This document shows, one piece after another, positions 29,264 to 38,532 of a stretch of 64,000 nt of DNA (within the stretch, counting starts at the first letter, position 1; each line of letters begins with the position of its first letter). This stretch comes from Nitrososphaeraceae archaeon (GTDB taxonomy: Archaea > Thermoproteota > Nitrososphaeria > Nitrososphaerales > Nitrososphaeraceae): the NCBI GenBank assembly GCA_009377575.1, contig WHTU01000002.1:46491-110490 (forward strand). The letters are read 5' to 3'. Below the pieces are notes generated by a model. The model was not told the origin of the DNA. It did no database searches and was given only the letters and a program-made list of their open reading frames with translations. Both the position numbers and the translations under genes were made by a program.

Positions 29264-31180
29264 TCACATCCTATTCAATGGATCAATACCAAGATAGTTT
29301 AGCACTAGTCTCATCACGATGTTGAAGGCCTTTACTAATAGAAGCCTTGCAGATACTAGAGATTCTTTAGTCTCCTTCAGAATGGGTACCTGCTCATAAA
29401 ATAAATTAAACGCTACGGCGAGGTTATGAGCATACCTTGCTACGAGCTTTGGGTTCATTTGTAATGAACATTGTTCGATAATCAAGTCCATTTTTGACAA
29501 TTCTCGAATCAAGTTTACCTCCTTATCGTGTAAAAGTTCAGTATGATTGAAGCTTAGATGTATTAATTCTCCCTTTTCGAGCAATCTTTGAGATCTCGCG
29601 AATGCATATTGCAAATATGGCCCACTGTCACCATCCAAGCTCAATGACTCTTCCAGGTCGAACACTATCGGCCGCTCCAAATCCTGTTTAATCAAATTAT
29701 AACGGACGGCAGACCTACCTAAACTTTCAGAAATATCAGATAGTTCTGAGTCGCTCATATCCTGATGCCTACTCTGGATTTCTTCCTTTGCCTTCTTGTA
29801 AACTGTTTCCATAACCTGATCTGCGCCAACGTAAATTCCTTTCCTGCCTGACATATGAGCAGACGTATTCCCAATGTCGATACCTAACGATTTAGCGGTC
29901 CGAGAGCTAAGTGTAACCGGTTCGTAGCTTAAATGCATATACCGTTCTTGGTGATAATCAGCAATGGCCGAGAGGGTACTAGAGATTATAGTTTGTAGCC
30001 TCGATTGTCTCGAGTCCATCAAGTTAATTACGATCTCTGCACCACCAAACCGTCGTTTTGGCGTAGAACCGACGGATTTGTCAAGGGTATCTGCCCAGAG
30101 GATTGAAGTGTCCCACTGCTCTGAAAATGCGTAATAAAGGAAGGGGTCAGAAAATAAACCCAGTTTCCAAGCAGCGTATGGTATATCCTTGGCAATATAT
30201 GTCAGGGTCCCATCACTTCTGATCAACACCTTGTCGTCGTCTCCGTCGGATCCTCTGATCACCCAACAACCTCTGTTTTTTCCTTCATCTTCGTGGACAG
30301 TTATACCTTTATTTTTCAAGACTTCGAACATTTTTTCCCAGAGCTTGGAAGCTACAATGTCTGATTCGAAATTTAGTAGATCATATCTTACTTTTAGGCT
30401 CCAGCACGTCTTCAGTTGATCCCTCAACACGCGTAGGCTGATATCCTTAGCGAACTTCGATAAATCAGAGCTACCTTTTTCAATGCTTTTCAAAACTGAC
30501 CTTCGCTTTTGTTGGAGATCTAGGTTCTTGGTGTACATTTCATTAATTTTCACATAAACTTCATTCCCACAATATTGGTCGAACTTTGTTTTGGGATCCG
30601 GGGGCTCGATGGGGAATCCAGCATAAAGAAATCCTACAACTATGTCGGCTACTTGAAGGCCTGAGTCGTCTACATAGTAGAGTACACTTGTGTCATAATT
30701 TACAGCTGAAAGAATTCTGTATAGAACATCTCCAATAATCATGTTTCTCAAATGTCCTACATGTAGCGCTTTGTTAGGGTTTACACTCGTATGTTCAATA
30801 ATGACCCGCCTTCCTCCCCCAAAGTCAAATTTTCCATAACTGCTATCTACTATTTCACTGATTACTGCCTTCGGAAATACATCCCAAGCAGCCCTGAAAT
30901 TAATATGGCCTGAGTGATGGGCCTCAATTGTCTTGAGTAGTGACCCCTTTGTCCTTTGTTTTTTTAGTTGTATTGAAAGAGATTCTACCAAATCCTTTGC
31001 AATGAGATAAGGCTTACTACGCAATCGTTGAGCAAGCAGGAACGCAATATTGCTGGTAAGCTCTCCGAATTCACTGTTCGTGGGTTCTGTAAGGGTGTAA
31101 TTTATGTCGTCAATGTCTCTATCTGAGAGTATTTTTTCTACAAGTTGTACCGCTTCCTTTCTAAGATTTTTTAAGCTCAT
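29264..31180 (-). CDS. argS: arginyl-tRNA synthetase
   Basis: The 638-aa class I synthetase charges tRNA-Arg. It has the N-terminal Arg-specific domain, the HIGH motif in NPNKALHVGHLRNMIIGDVL (about 133-152), a KMSKS-like loop MSGRKGIYV (about 438) and the DALR anticodon-binding domain (SGPYLQYAFARSQRLLEKG onward). Its ATG overlaps the stop of the upstream phosphatase (31177-31180), so they are coupled. A tRNA-Arg gene lies 1.5 kb away. Confidence 0.96.
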   Translation of the reverse strand: MSLKNLRKEAVQLVEKILSDRDIDDINYTLTEPTNSEFGELTSNIAFLLAQRLRSKPYLIAKDLVESLSIQLKKQRTKGSLLKTIEAHHSGHINFRAAWDVFPKAVISEIVDSSYGKFDFGGGRRVIIEHTSVNPNKALHVGHLRNMIIGDVLYRILSAVNYDTSVLYYVDDSGLQVADIVVGFLYAGFPIEPPDPKTKFDQYCGNEVYVKINEMYTKNLDLQQKRRSVLKSIEKGSSDLSKFAKDISLRVLRDQLKTCWSLKVRYDLLNFESDIVASKLWEKMFEVLKNKGITVHEDEGKNRGCWVIRGSDGDDDKVLIRSDGTLTYIAKDIPYAAWKLGLFSDPFLYYAFSEQWDTSILWADTLDKSVGSTPKRRFGGAEIVINLMDSRQSRLQTIISSTLSAIADYHQERYMHLSYEPVTLSSRTAKSLGIDIGNTSAHMSGRKGIYVGADQVMETVYKKAKEEIQSRHQDMSDSELSDISESLGRSAVRYNLIKQDLERPIVFDLEESLSLDGDSGPYLQYAFARSQRLLEKGELIHLSFNHTELLHDKEVNLIRELSKMDLIIEQCSLQMNPKLVARYAHNLAVAFNLFYEQVPILKETKESLVSARLLLVKAFNIVMRLVLNYLGIDPLNRM

Positions 31181-31881
31181 GATTCCAGCTCAAAAAATTT
31201 TTGAGACACAAACTGAATGGCTTGTACAAGTCCTTCGCCGTGCTTAGCAGACACAACTTGGGTTGCATTCTGCTTCACCTTTTCTTCAGCATGTCCTAAG
31301 CAAATACTATAACCGCACGATTTAAAAAGGGGAATATCAGTCTCGCTATCTCCAATTGCTACACAATCCCTTGCTTGAAGCCCTAGAATTTGTAACGCTT
31401 TGGTCAACCCTGTAAACTTGTCTACCCCCACTTGGTTAATGTGGTACGCGTATTTACTATCGCTAAGATACAAAGGAAGTTTATGCTCTTTGAGAATCTG
31501 TTGAGCAAGGTCGATATCAAAATTTCTGCATAAGACAACTTCGGACATTCGCCCAAAAACTGGCTTATTTTTGACGCCGTTGATACGATCTTTCAGTACA
31601 TTATACCCTTCCATGCATATTTTCTTATTTCCTAAGACCAAATGTTCTTCTGGACTTTTGGTAATGACTCCACCATTCTCGGAAACGGCTATCTTCGTTG
31701 TTCCCCCAAATACAGCCAACGTATATGCTTCAAACGATGATCTTCCGGTAGCAAAAATTACTCTAAAACCCATTTTCTCGAGAATACGGAGCTCGAGGAC
31801 AGCTGGTAGATGAAGCATCCCTCCACCGTTCTCAGTAATAGTCCCGTCGATGTCAACCGCAAACGAAGTAATATGCCGCAA
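31177..31881 (-). CDS. archaeal-type phosphoglycolate phosphatase (HAD family)
   Basis: The 234-aa HAD hydrolase has the nucleophile motif AVDIDGTITENGG (DxDGT, residues 8-20), motif II VIFATGRSS (about 55-63) and motif IV VAIGDSETDIPLF (about 178-190), with a C2-type cap between. This matches archaeal phosphoglycolate phosphatases, which also resemble SPP-like sugar phosphatases. It removes phosphate from 2-phosphoglycolate or a related sugar phosphate. The start is TTG at 31881, just before the DxD motif. It overlaps argS by 4 bp. Confidence 0.85.
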   Translation of the reverse strand: MRHITSFAVDIDGTITENGGGMLHLPAVLELRILEKMGFRVIFATGRSSFEAYTLAVFGGTTKIAVSENGGVITKSPEEHLVLGNKKICMEGYNVLKDRINGVKNKPVFGRMSEVVLCRNFDIDLAQQILKEHKLPLYLSDSKYAYHINQVGVDKFTGLTKALQILGLQARDCVAIGDSETDIPLFKSCGYSICLGHAEEKVKQNATQVVSAKHGEGLVQAIQFVSQKFFELES

Positions 31882-32109
31882 AATGATTTAGATATGAAAT
31901 AGATCTATTTATTTAAACATTCTTCAAATTAAGAGAAGCAGCGAATATTGGTGAAGACTAGAATCGATCTTCTTCTTCCAAAGTGGTTTGCTGTCTGTCT
32001 ACGCCTTGTTTACAACTAGCCACGGATTAGTCGACATCGCGCTATCGACCTAAAGATAGCCCTCAAAAAGTATCCTAAGATTTAAAATCTACATGATTCT
32101 TTGAAGGCT

Positions 32110-32469
32110 TCAGAGGGGCAAAGGACTCAATTCTGGTACGACTGGTTGATCGGTAACTCTTTCATGCACTCTCTTGTCGCTCAATGATTTCTGTTTTTTA
32201 ACCTTTACCTTGATCTTGAACCCGAAGTGCATACCATTCCTCCACTTCTCTGCAGAAATGATTTCGCCAAATCCCTGAATTCTCTCGCCTTCACGAGTGA
32301 CTACGGTAAACGGTGTATTTCTGTGATACTTCAACATTTCAATCCGCTCGAAAAAATGATCCCAGTCCAGGGGGTTCCTGATCAGTGCCTCAAAAGAGAG
32401 AATATCACCTACCTTCACCTCTTCTAAATGCGTACCCATTATTTCCAATTGATCTAACTTTACATACAC
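32110..32469 (-). CDS. conserved-looking hypothetical protein, 119 aa
   Basis: The protein is not recognised. It starts with a GTG and reads as a small soluble beta-rich protein: VKVGDILSFEALIRNPLDWDHF, then TPFTVVTREGERIQGFGEIIS (an SH3- or OB-like beta run), then a lysine-rich strand GFKIKVKVKKQK. The C-terminus is proline-rich and probably unstructured. Codon use resembles the neighbours. It is divergent from tRNA-Arg. A nucleic-acid-binding role is possible from its charge, but that is only inference. Confidence 0.6.
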   Translation of the reverse strand: MYVKLDQLEIMGTHLEEVKVGDILSFEALIRNPLDWDHFFERIEMLKYHRNTPFTVVTREGERIQGFGEIISAEKWRNGMHFGFKIKVKVKKQKSLSDKRVHERVTDQPVVPELSPLPL

Positions 32470-32612
32470 GGTTTAAAGTAAGCATAATTACAATATAACA
32501 GTTTTGATATCAGAAAATGTAATAATTTCTAAAATATGCTACGATCTTAAGCATAATATGAATATGAAAGCCGAAATTATTAAAAATGGCACATATTAAC
32601 AATGTGTAAAGG

Positions 32613-32620
32613 CTTTAATA
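32613..32620 (+). promoter_or_regulatory. TATA box of tRNA-Arg
   Basis: CTTTAATA is centred about 28 bp before the first base of tRNA-Arg, the expected archaeal TATA spacing. Confidence 0.5.
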
Positions 32621-32644
32621 TGAAATTCTGAGCTAGTATGAGGT

Positions 32645-32734
32645 GGGTCCGTCACCTAGTCAGGAGAGGGTGCTGATACAATAAGCACATGCCTCCGAAG
32701 CCAGTTGTTGTGGGATCGAAGCCCACCGGACCCG
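32645..32734 (+). tRNA. tRNA-Arg(CCG) with a 15-nt noncanonical intron
   Basis: The acceptor stem GGGTCCG/CGGACCC and T-arm GTGGG-ATCGAAG-CCCAC are perfect, with discriminator G. The D-loop contains GGA (A20, an arginine identity base). Removing 32676-32690 joins CTG to GC and gives a perfect anticodon stem CTGGC/GCCAG around the loop CTCCGAA, anticodon CCG at 32695-32697. The intron therefore lies between positions 29 and 30. A bulge-helix-bulge supports the cut: helix GTGC/GCAC, bulges TG^A and AT^G, outer helix GAGG/CCTC. Without splicing the anticodon stem does not form. Confidence 0.88.
32676..32690 (+). other. tRNA-Arg intron at position 29/30
   Basis: The 15-nt ATACAATAAGCACAT is removed by the splicing endonuclease according to the bulge-helix-bulge fold. 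Shifting the cut by one base either way breaks the anticodon stem, so the boundaries are well fixed. Confidence 0.82.
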
Positions 32735-32883
32735 GAAGCCTAATCTAGGTTTCGAAACTTGTAGAAGCTGCTTATAGAAAAAAGGGGGGTGCTCCTATCG
32801 AATTTTCTTCAATTTTGTGCGATCATATTTCATGTTTCAGCACAAAATTTCAGTGACCATCCACTTACCGATTCTAATGGGAA

Positions 32884-32895
32884 AAATATTTATAG
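32884..32895 (+). promoter_or_regulatory. TATA box of rps24e
   Basis: AAATATTTATAG is centred about 29 bp before the TTG start at 32919, so the transcript is probably leaderless or has only a few untranslated bases. Confidence 0.5.
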
Positions 32896-32918
32896 ATAAT
32901 CATTAGGAGAGAAGGCTG

Positions 32919-33299
32919 TTGTCGCAAGAAGTCGTTAGCCTGTCAGATAGGACGAATATACTGTTGAATAGGCGTGAAATCATGGTCCTTTTCAAGGAAC
33001 AGGCCGGCAAATTGAGAAGAACCGAGGCATCAGAAATGGTCGCAAAAAAGTTTGGGTTAAGCAAGAATTGCGTCATCCCTATGAATATGAAAAGTGAAAG
33101 AGGCAAAAAGGATTTGATCGGAACGTTTTACGCATTCAATACGGAGGAGGAAACCAAAAATCAACTGCCTCGGTACAGATTATTGAGAAATCTATCTAAG
33201 GGTGAAAGAAAGAAGTTGATCGATGAGGAAAAGGCTGCGAAATTAAAGGCGAAACAGGCTGCTTCTTCGGAGGCGAAGGGTTCGGGTAGAGGAAGATAG
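32919..33299 (+). CDS. rps24e: small ribosomal subunit protein S24e
   Basis: The 126-aa protein matches eS24: NILLNRREIMVLFKEQAGKLRR near the N-terminus (about 14-35), the conserved NCVIPMNMKSERGKKDLIGTFYAF region (about 50-73) and a charged tail with LRNLSKGERKK. It is found in archaeal and eukaryotic small subunits only. The start is TTG. The basic C-terminal tail (GSGRGR) probably contacts rRNA. It is followed after one base by rps27ae, a common archaeal pairing. Confidence 0.95.
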   Translation: MSQEVVSLSDRTNILLNRREIMVLFKEQAGKLRRTEASEMVAKKFGLSKNCVIPMNMKSERGKKDLIGTFYAFNTEEETKNQLPRYRLLRNLSKGERKKLIDEEKAAKLKAKQAASSEAKGSGRGR

Positions 33300-33300
33300 T

Positions 33301-33489
33301 TTGGCAAAGACAAACACAGGATCTGTTTACAGATTTTACAAAATTGACGGTGATAAAGTAACCAGGTTGAAGAGGGATTGCCCTAGATGTGGAAAGGGGG
33401 TGTTTATGGCTGAACATAAGGATAGACTGAGCTGCGGAAAATGTGGATTCACTGAGTTTAGTAAGAAGGATAGCACGAGAGCTGGTTAG
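33301..33489 (+). CDS. rps27ae: small ribosomal subunit protein S27ae (zinc finger)
   Basis: The 62-aa protein contains VTRLKRDCPRCGKGVFMAEH and SCGKCGFTEF, a CxxC...CxxC zinc ribbon, as in eS31 (S27ae). In eukaryotes this protein is fused to ubiquitin; here it is free-standing, as is usual in archaea. The start is TTG at 33301, one base after the rps24e stop. Confidence 0.95.
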   Translation: MAKTNTGSVYRFYKIDGDKVTRLKRDCPRCGKGVFMAEHKDRLSCGKCGFTEFSKKDSTRAG

Positions 33490-34214
33490 TGAATGAGGAA
33501 CGCTTTCTACAGTACGTTCTATTCATACGTACCCGAAAGCTTAGAGGTTCAAGTTTTCCTAATTTAGCCCTCCTTAATGACTTACAACTTCTTGAAGTTA
33601 GGCTTTTAAGAGATCCCTGAATATCCCCTATTAATCGGGCGGATGCTATTCACTAGATATAAAGAGTTATCAATAAGCGCCTTGTCAAAACTATATTCTT
33701 GTAAAATTTCCTATATGCAACGGCTCCTACATTGGTGTTTTAAACTGATACGGTCTATCAATTGTGTATAAAAAACGCTTTTGAAATTGCGAACATTCGA
33801 TTTTCCAATGGCCAATTTGGTCGTAACATAGATATTGCTTAAAAAAACAAGAGCTATAATTCTATTGTTTGGATCACGATCTAGTTGGTACTAACATAGA
33901 ATGATTTGATCAAGGCATGACCGAGAAGTCACCTTTTGAAGAGCGCATAACCTGCATATCTCAATGTATGGTCGTTTCATAATCCCTCCTGAACATCTAG
34001 CACAGGTTCCTCTGGCAACTATCAACTTCTATTGATAGTATTTAGAATTCCATGCACCTTGGGAAATCTAGCTGCTCCTGTAGCTAGAAACAAGTAAAGA
34101 TAATGCAAATTCTGGATAGGCTGATGGGTGTAAAAAAATTGGTAAACTGTACACTTTGATACCATATTTAGTAATTATTCAAACTTAATAATTTCCCCTC
34201 TTTCCCTCACATTC
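33490..34214. other. 725-bp intergenic region, no supported gene
   Basis: AT-rich DNA between convergent rps27ae and pus10 with no open frame of note. T-rich stretches just after rps27ae could act in termination. No RNA fold was identified. Confidence 0.4.
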
Positions 34215-35339
34215 TTACGAATGAAGATCGCTAAAAACCTCTAGGGCATGTTGGCCTCGTAACCATACATCTATAATATCAAAGTTTAAGCATTCACACT
34301 TCAGCCCAAGTAGACCTGAAATGTTAGGTTCGCAATACTCCTTCCCACCCACGAACTGTTTAATATGTAACCCGCCTTCTGCGATAAGTTCCAATTCAAA
34401 ATTCTTCCCATCGATCTTAACTATTTTTACGCTGTGTACATCCCTACTGATGATCCTTTTCTTGTTCCTAAACCAGATCGTGCGATTGCTAAGTGAAGTT
34501 AAGCATTCAAGTTCTTTACTACTAACTAATCTTTCTGTAATAACTGAAATCCTTGTCATAGAAACATATTTCATGGGATATTGTGGTAAATTCTTGGAGG
34601 CATTTAGTACAAATAGTTCAATCCCTTTTTCATTCAAACTGACATTGTGTTCAACTATAATTCGCCGCTTTGGTTTGATAATCTCGGCAAAAAATGGTCT
34701 ACCCTTACCAAGTACAAGACTTTCTTTGTCCTCGCCACCGATCCATGAAAATTTTACGTTTACGCCTGAAGTGATCTGCTTAAGATACTCAGACACCACT
34801 TCTTCCAAACTAAAGAACCTGCCATATTTAGAGTCATCCTGTAAAAATTGAGCCTTTGTAATTGCTACCCCTCTTTGTTTCTGAGGTATCCCGCGCCTCT
34901 TCTTCAGGTACTTGCAGGCTAGTACAATAGGTGTGGGAACAAGATTAAAAAAGAATTCATTCTCCTCATTAATCACTAGATCTATTCGGAGATCCGGGGA
35001 CGAGTAATCCAATTCCTTATTCAGAGCTTGTTTGAACATATCCCTAAGATTTGTCAAAAACTGATTCTTGATGTTATTTCTTCCCTTAACCCTCAATCTT
35101 GACCTAATATTGTCCTCTCTTTCTATGTAAGAGGAAGGAAGCGAGACTCCTATCTGAAATGTTCGAAATTCGTATCCTTCATTCACTTTGCTGATGAGTG
35201 CTTTATTTATAGTCTCCAACTTGTTCATCAGATTGTTACAAATAAAGCAGGGGTTTGCTTCTTCTAGGTTTTTTCTGCCCCCAAATCCTTGTCTAATCCT
35301 GCACTCTTTGCATAAGGATTCGTAATTTTTCAAATCCAA
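34215..35339 (-). CDS. pus10: tRNA pseudouridine synthase Pus10
   Basis: Pus10 makes pseudouridine 54 and 55 in the T-loop of archaeal tRNAs. The 374-aa protein has an N-terminal zinc region (CKECRIRQG and CFICNNL, CxxC pairs), a THUMP-like middle, and the catalytic domain with WIGGEDKESLVLGKGRPFFAEI (about 198-220), where the Asp of the GxED segment is the likely nucleophile, and a C-terminal GGLHIKQFVGG. The start is TTG at 35339. It follows srp54 after 26 bp on the same strand. Confidence 0.9.
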   Translation of the reverse strand: MDLKNYESLCKECRIRQGFGGRKNLEEANPCFICNNLMNKLETINKALISKVNEGYEFRTFQIGVSLPSSYIEREDNIRSRLRVKGRNNIKNQFLTNLRDMFKQALNKELDYSSPDLRIDLVINEENEFFFNLVPTPIVLACKYLKKRRGIPQKQRGVAITKAQFLQDDSKYGRFFSLEEVVSEYLKQITSGVNVKFSWIGGEDKESLVLGKGRPFFAEIIKPKRRIIVEHNVSLNEKGIELFVLNASKNLPQYPMKYVSMTRISVITERLVSSKELECLTSLSNRTIWFRNKKRIISRDVHSVKIVKIDGKNFELELIAEGGLHIKQFVGGKEYCEPNISGLLGLKCECLNFDIIDVWLRGQHALEVFSDLHS

Positions 35340-35365
35340 GTACGAAGTTAATCCTAAATTACTAG

Positions 35366-36733
35366 CTATCCTATCCCAAATCTTCGGAGCATTCCCTGCA
35401 TCTGTCTTCCTTTTGCCTGCTTCATAACCGCTTTAGAATTACTGTACTGCTTAATAAGGTCCTTGACATCATGTTCAGTCAGTCCCGATCCTCGGGCTAT
35501 TCGTTTCCTCCTCGAATCATTCACGATGTCCGGATCGGAGCGCTCAGCTGATGCCATAGACTGAATAATAACTCTCCATTTTTCCAACTTCCCTTGGATC
35601 GCATCGAGCTGGTCTTCCTTTACCATTCCAGATAATCCAGGAAGGTTATCTATGATATTCCTGAGACCCATTTTTCCGACATTCTCCATCTGCGAATAAA
35701 AGTCTTCTATCGTCATCTTCCCACTTAACACCCTTTTTGCCTGATTTTCATCTGCCTGAAGTTCTAATCCTTTGGCCATTTCAAGCAATGCCTTTATATC
35801 ACCCATCCCAAGCAGGCGCCCAACGAATCGTGTTGGAGAGAACAGTTCCAAATCATCAATTCTTTCACCGGTACCGATGAACATTACCTTGGCTCCTGTA
35901 GCTACTACAGCAGCGAGAACACCTCCGCCTTTTGCCGTACCGTCCAGTTTTGTAATAGCTATACCCCCAATTGGAGCAGCACTATGGAACGCCTTAGCCT
36001 GGCTAAAAGCCTGCTGACCTATAGTACCATCGATCACCAACAATACTAGTTCTGGTTTGGCGATTTCGTACATCCCTGTCATCTCGACCAAGAGACCAGA
36101 TTCTTCCTTATGTCTGCCTGCAGTATCGACGATTACAATGTCGATGTTCTCTTTTCGGAAATAATCGATCCCGTCCCCAACAATCTTTATGGCATCGACT
36201 TCACCTTCTTTACCATACACCTCCACGTTGATCTTGCTACAGTTCATCCTTAATTGGGTCAGGGCCCCGGGCCGAAATGTGTCTGCTCCGACCACGCCGA
36301 CTCTGTGTCCATGCTTGGTTAACCATCTAGCCAACTTTGCGGAAACTGTGGTCTTGCCACTGCCTTGTATTCCTAACATGAGCACAACGTTGAGTTTTCC
36401 CGCTTTGAAGGGAAATAGTTCTCCCTCAGGTTGAACTGATTTATCGATGGTTTTTATTTCTTCACCTTTATAGCCAAGGAGTTTCGCTAATTCGCTGTAC
36501 AGTATTGTGATTATATGATCTTTACGAGAGAGGCCCTTAGGTGGCTGTTCATTAAGGCAGCGCTCTCTTATGTTCTGGGTGATAGTAAGAACAAGCTTTA
36601 CATTAACGTCAGACTGCAATAATGCCCTTTGAATGTCCTTACAAAGAGATTCTATTAGCTCACGATTGATGTCAGATGCGCCAACGATCTTCTTTAGCGC
36701 GCTTCTCAAATTTGTACGAAGACTGTCTAACAT
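35366..36733 (-). CDS. srp54: signal recognition particle GTPase SRP54
   Basis: The 455-aa protein binds 7S RNA and signal peptides and targets ribosomes to the membrane with FtsY. The N domain is helical. The G domain has GIQGSGKTTVSAKLARWL (about 107-124), DTAGRH, and TKLDGTAKGGG (G4 and a SRP-type closing loop). The C-terminal M domain has GLTEHDVKDLI and a Met/Gln-rich tail (KGRQMQGMLRRFG). The length is normal for archaeal SRP54. It lies between dph6 and pus10 on the same strand. Confidence 0.97.
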   Translation of the reverse strand: MLDSLRTNLRSALKKIVGASDINRELIESLCKDIQRALLQSDVNVKLVLTITQNIRERCLNEQPPKGLSRKDHIITILYSELAKLLGYKGEEIKTIDKSVQPEGELFPFKAGKLNVVLMLGIQGSGKTTVSAKLARWLTKHGHRVGVVGADTFRPGALTQLRMNCSKINVEVYGKEGEVDAIKIVGDGIDYFRKENIDIVIVDTAGRHKEESGLLVEMTGMYEIAKPELVLLVIDGTIGQQAFSQAKAFHSAAPIGGIAITKLDGTAKGGGVLAAVVATGAKVMFIGTGERIDDLELFSPTRFVGRLLGMGDIKALLEMAKGLELQADENQAKRVLSGKMTIEDFYSQMENVGKMGLRNIIDNLPGLSGMVKEDQLDAIQGKLEKWRVIIQSMASAERSDPDIVNDSRRKRIARGSGLTEHDVKDLIKQYSNSKAVMKQAKGRQMQGMLRRFGIG

Positions 36734-36746
36734 ATCTTTCCTGTCC

Positions 36747-37433
36747 TTATTTTGATTTCAGACCTACCCTATTTAATTTAAAAATTCCACGTTGGCCATC
36801 CCATTGAATTTGAGATTCCATAATATCAATTATATCGTGGTGGATAGGACTATCCAGGACTAAGGTTTCTGCCTCTCCTCCTTCAAAATTCAAATTAAAG
36901 CGATTACGATCACTTAACTGCATCAATCTGTCTAGTGCCTTCTCGTCGATTATTTTCCCCAACCAGTATTTGTCTAGTCCCATAGCCGATACACTTGTTA
37001 TGAGAGTTTTGAAGCCATTAGAAATTAGTTCTCTCATAAACTTGACTGCAGGTCTACCCCACAACGGATTAACAACACGAAGACCATACTTAGAACAGCA
37101 AATGCTGAAATGGGAATTTTGAAATTTACTCGAAATCCCGCCGTGCACAATTCCATCAATATCATACTCTGCCCTTGCCTGCTTGATTAGACCCTCAAGC
37201 GCTTCTAATTCACAGTGTAAATCGATTCCCTTAACTGAAGATACTAAGTGAGGGAGTCTTATCGCCTTCGCCAATAAAGGAGTGATTTCGACATTCGGAA
37301 AATGAAAAAGTAGGCTTTCGTCGCTTGGCGGAGATAAGGTCAACAGGCATCTGATTTCGTGACCATACCTCATGCTTTCATAGACTGCATAGGTACTATC
37401 CTTCCCGCCAGAAAAAAGACATCCAAGCCTCAT
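36747..37433 (-). CDS. dph6: diphthine-ammonia ligase (Dph6-like ATP-pyrophosphatase)
   Basis: The 228-aa protein has the PP-loop SGGKDSTYAVYESMRYG (about 8-24) and the family features VHGGISSKFQN (about 96-106) and NPLWGRPAVKFM (about 120-131). Dph6 performs the last step of diphthamide formation on elongation factor 2, amidating diphthine with ammonium and ATP. The length matches archaeal MJ0570-like proteins. It heads the dph6-srp54-pus10 run, 13 bp before srp54, and all three act on translation components. Confidence 0.9.
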   Translation of the reverse strand: MRLGCLFSGGKDSTYAVYESMRYGHEIRCLLTLSPPSDESLLFHFPNVEITPLLAKAIRLPHLVSSVKGIDLHCELEALEGLIKQARAEYDIDGIVHGGISSKFQNSHFSICCSKYGLRVVNPLWGRPAVKFMRELISNGFKTLITSVSAMGLDKYWLGKIIDEKALDRLMQLSDRNRFNLNFEGGEAETLVLDSPIHHDIIDIMESQIQWDGQRGIFKLNRVGLKSK

Positions 37434-37780
37434 TCGGGTTACCTTCCTTATGTGGCTATAAATAAGTATTGAAGCAAGTTAAGAAAGTCTCTCTTCCCTC
37501 TTCCTCACTGGTCGACTAGGCGAAAGCAGAGAAAAGAAGAATGGACAGCTCCCATTCGAGCAGATTGCTTTTAAGCATTAGCACTTACAAAGTAACATAG
37601 ATGCGTTAGTGCGTAAAGGATTGATTGAAGATCTTGGAGCAGGAATATCTCAAATAGGTGACCTTATTGAACCAACCGCCAACCCCTCTCTTGAGGAATG
37701 TCATCACATCGATCCTACAGAAGGTATCTGAGATCTGCGTCCTCCTCAATTCTTCTCATTCAGCGATGTAGGCCGCTCAT
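37434..37780. other. intergenic region before the GH3 remnant
   Basis: No supported gene is present. A 40-codon frame from a GTG near 37612 (containing VRKGLIEDLGAGISQIGD) reads like protein but has no homology I recognise. Base composition rises sharply in GC after about 37780, where the glycosidase remnant begins. Confidence 0.35.
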
Positions 37781-38483
37781 CTACCGAAGCGCCTGCCGGC
37801 CAGGGGGTGCCTCGGCCGTCAGTACGAGATCGTCAGCGGCTTTGCCCAACCTGACCCGGTAGTTACCTTCGGCGATGTGCGGCCGGGTCGATAATCGCGT
37901 CCAGCCAGTGGCGGTTAGTCTCGTTGCAGTTGAGTGAGTAGTGCTTAATCGTCGAGATCACGCCCTTGCCCTGGATCCCGTTGATCGACTCGGCGGCGAG
38001 CACGGCACTCAGTACCGGATCCTCCGAAAGATACTCGAAATTACGCCCGTTGCCTGGGTCTCGAGCGAGATTGATGCCGCCCGCCAGCTGGACATTGAAT
38101 CCCCTGCTTCGCGCCTCAAAGCGATCATGCGGCCACCTGCACGAGCGAGGTCGGAGTTGAAACTCGACCCGAGCGCGATGCTCGCGGGCAGCGCGGTGGC
38201 TGTGTCGCCCTCACGGAACCCGGGGTTAATGACACCTAGGCTTGCGTTGCTCATCAGAAGCGCTGGTACACCTAGGCGCGGCACGCCAGGCGTGTAACCC
38301 GAGCTCATGGGTATCCCCTCGGGGATGCGTTCGTCCCGGGCTAGCGGAATGACCCGGTTTTCCCCCCATCACGCTGACAACGAGGAAGAATCGTTCGTCG
38401 TCAGTCATCTGCTCTTCGACCTCACGCGCCAGCACATCGGCCGGCGAATGTTGTGTAGCTACTGTTCTAGTCTCTTGCACCAA
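37781..38483 (-). pseudogene. decayed bacterial GH3 beta-glucosidase
   Basis: This GC-rich segment encodes, on the minus strand, a family 3 glycoside hydrolase in three frames. The N-part is EEQMTDDERFFLVVSVMGG. A frameshift at a G6 run (about 38363-38368) leads to ENRVIPLARDERIPEGIP and SSGYTPGVPRLGVPALLMS. A second frameshift near 38120 leads to FNVQLAGGINLARDPGNGRN, then FEYLSEDPVLSAVLAAESIN and STIKHYSLNCNETNRHW. Then the sequence jumps from IIDPAAH directly to the C-terminal end EGNYRVRLGKAADDLVLTAE with stop at 37781. The bulk of the enzyme is deleted. Composition is unlike the neighbours, indicating transfer from a high-GC bacterium. Confidence 0.85.
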
Positions 38484-38532
38484 GACAGTTTATACAAGAG
38501 ATAATATTCACTCTACCCAAAGAGTTTAACGG

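Noticed and set aside
32645-32734. Class II (Ser or Leu) tRNA without intron
   Set aside because: The unspliced form has no proper anticodon stem; removing 15 nt gives a perfect class I arginine tRNA with a bulge-helix-bulge at the splice sites.
37941-38297. Plus-strand frame in the GC-rich island as a gene
   Set aside because: It is the antisense of the GH3 remnant; GC-rich DNA leaves several frames open by chance.
38009-38308. 99-codon minus-strand frame as an intact protein
   Set aside because: Its two ends continue into different frames of the same glycosidase, so it is one piece of a pseudogene.
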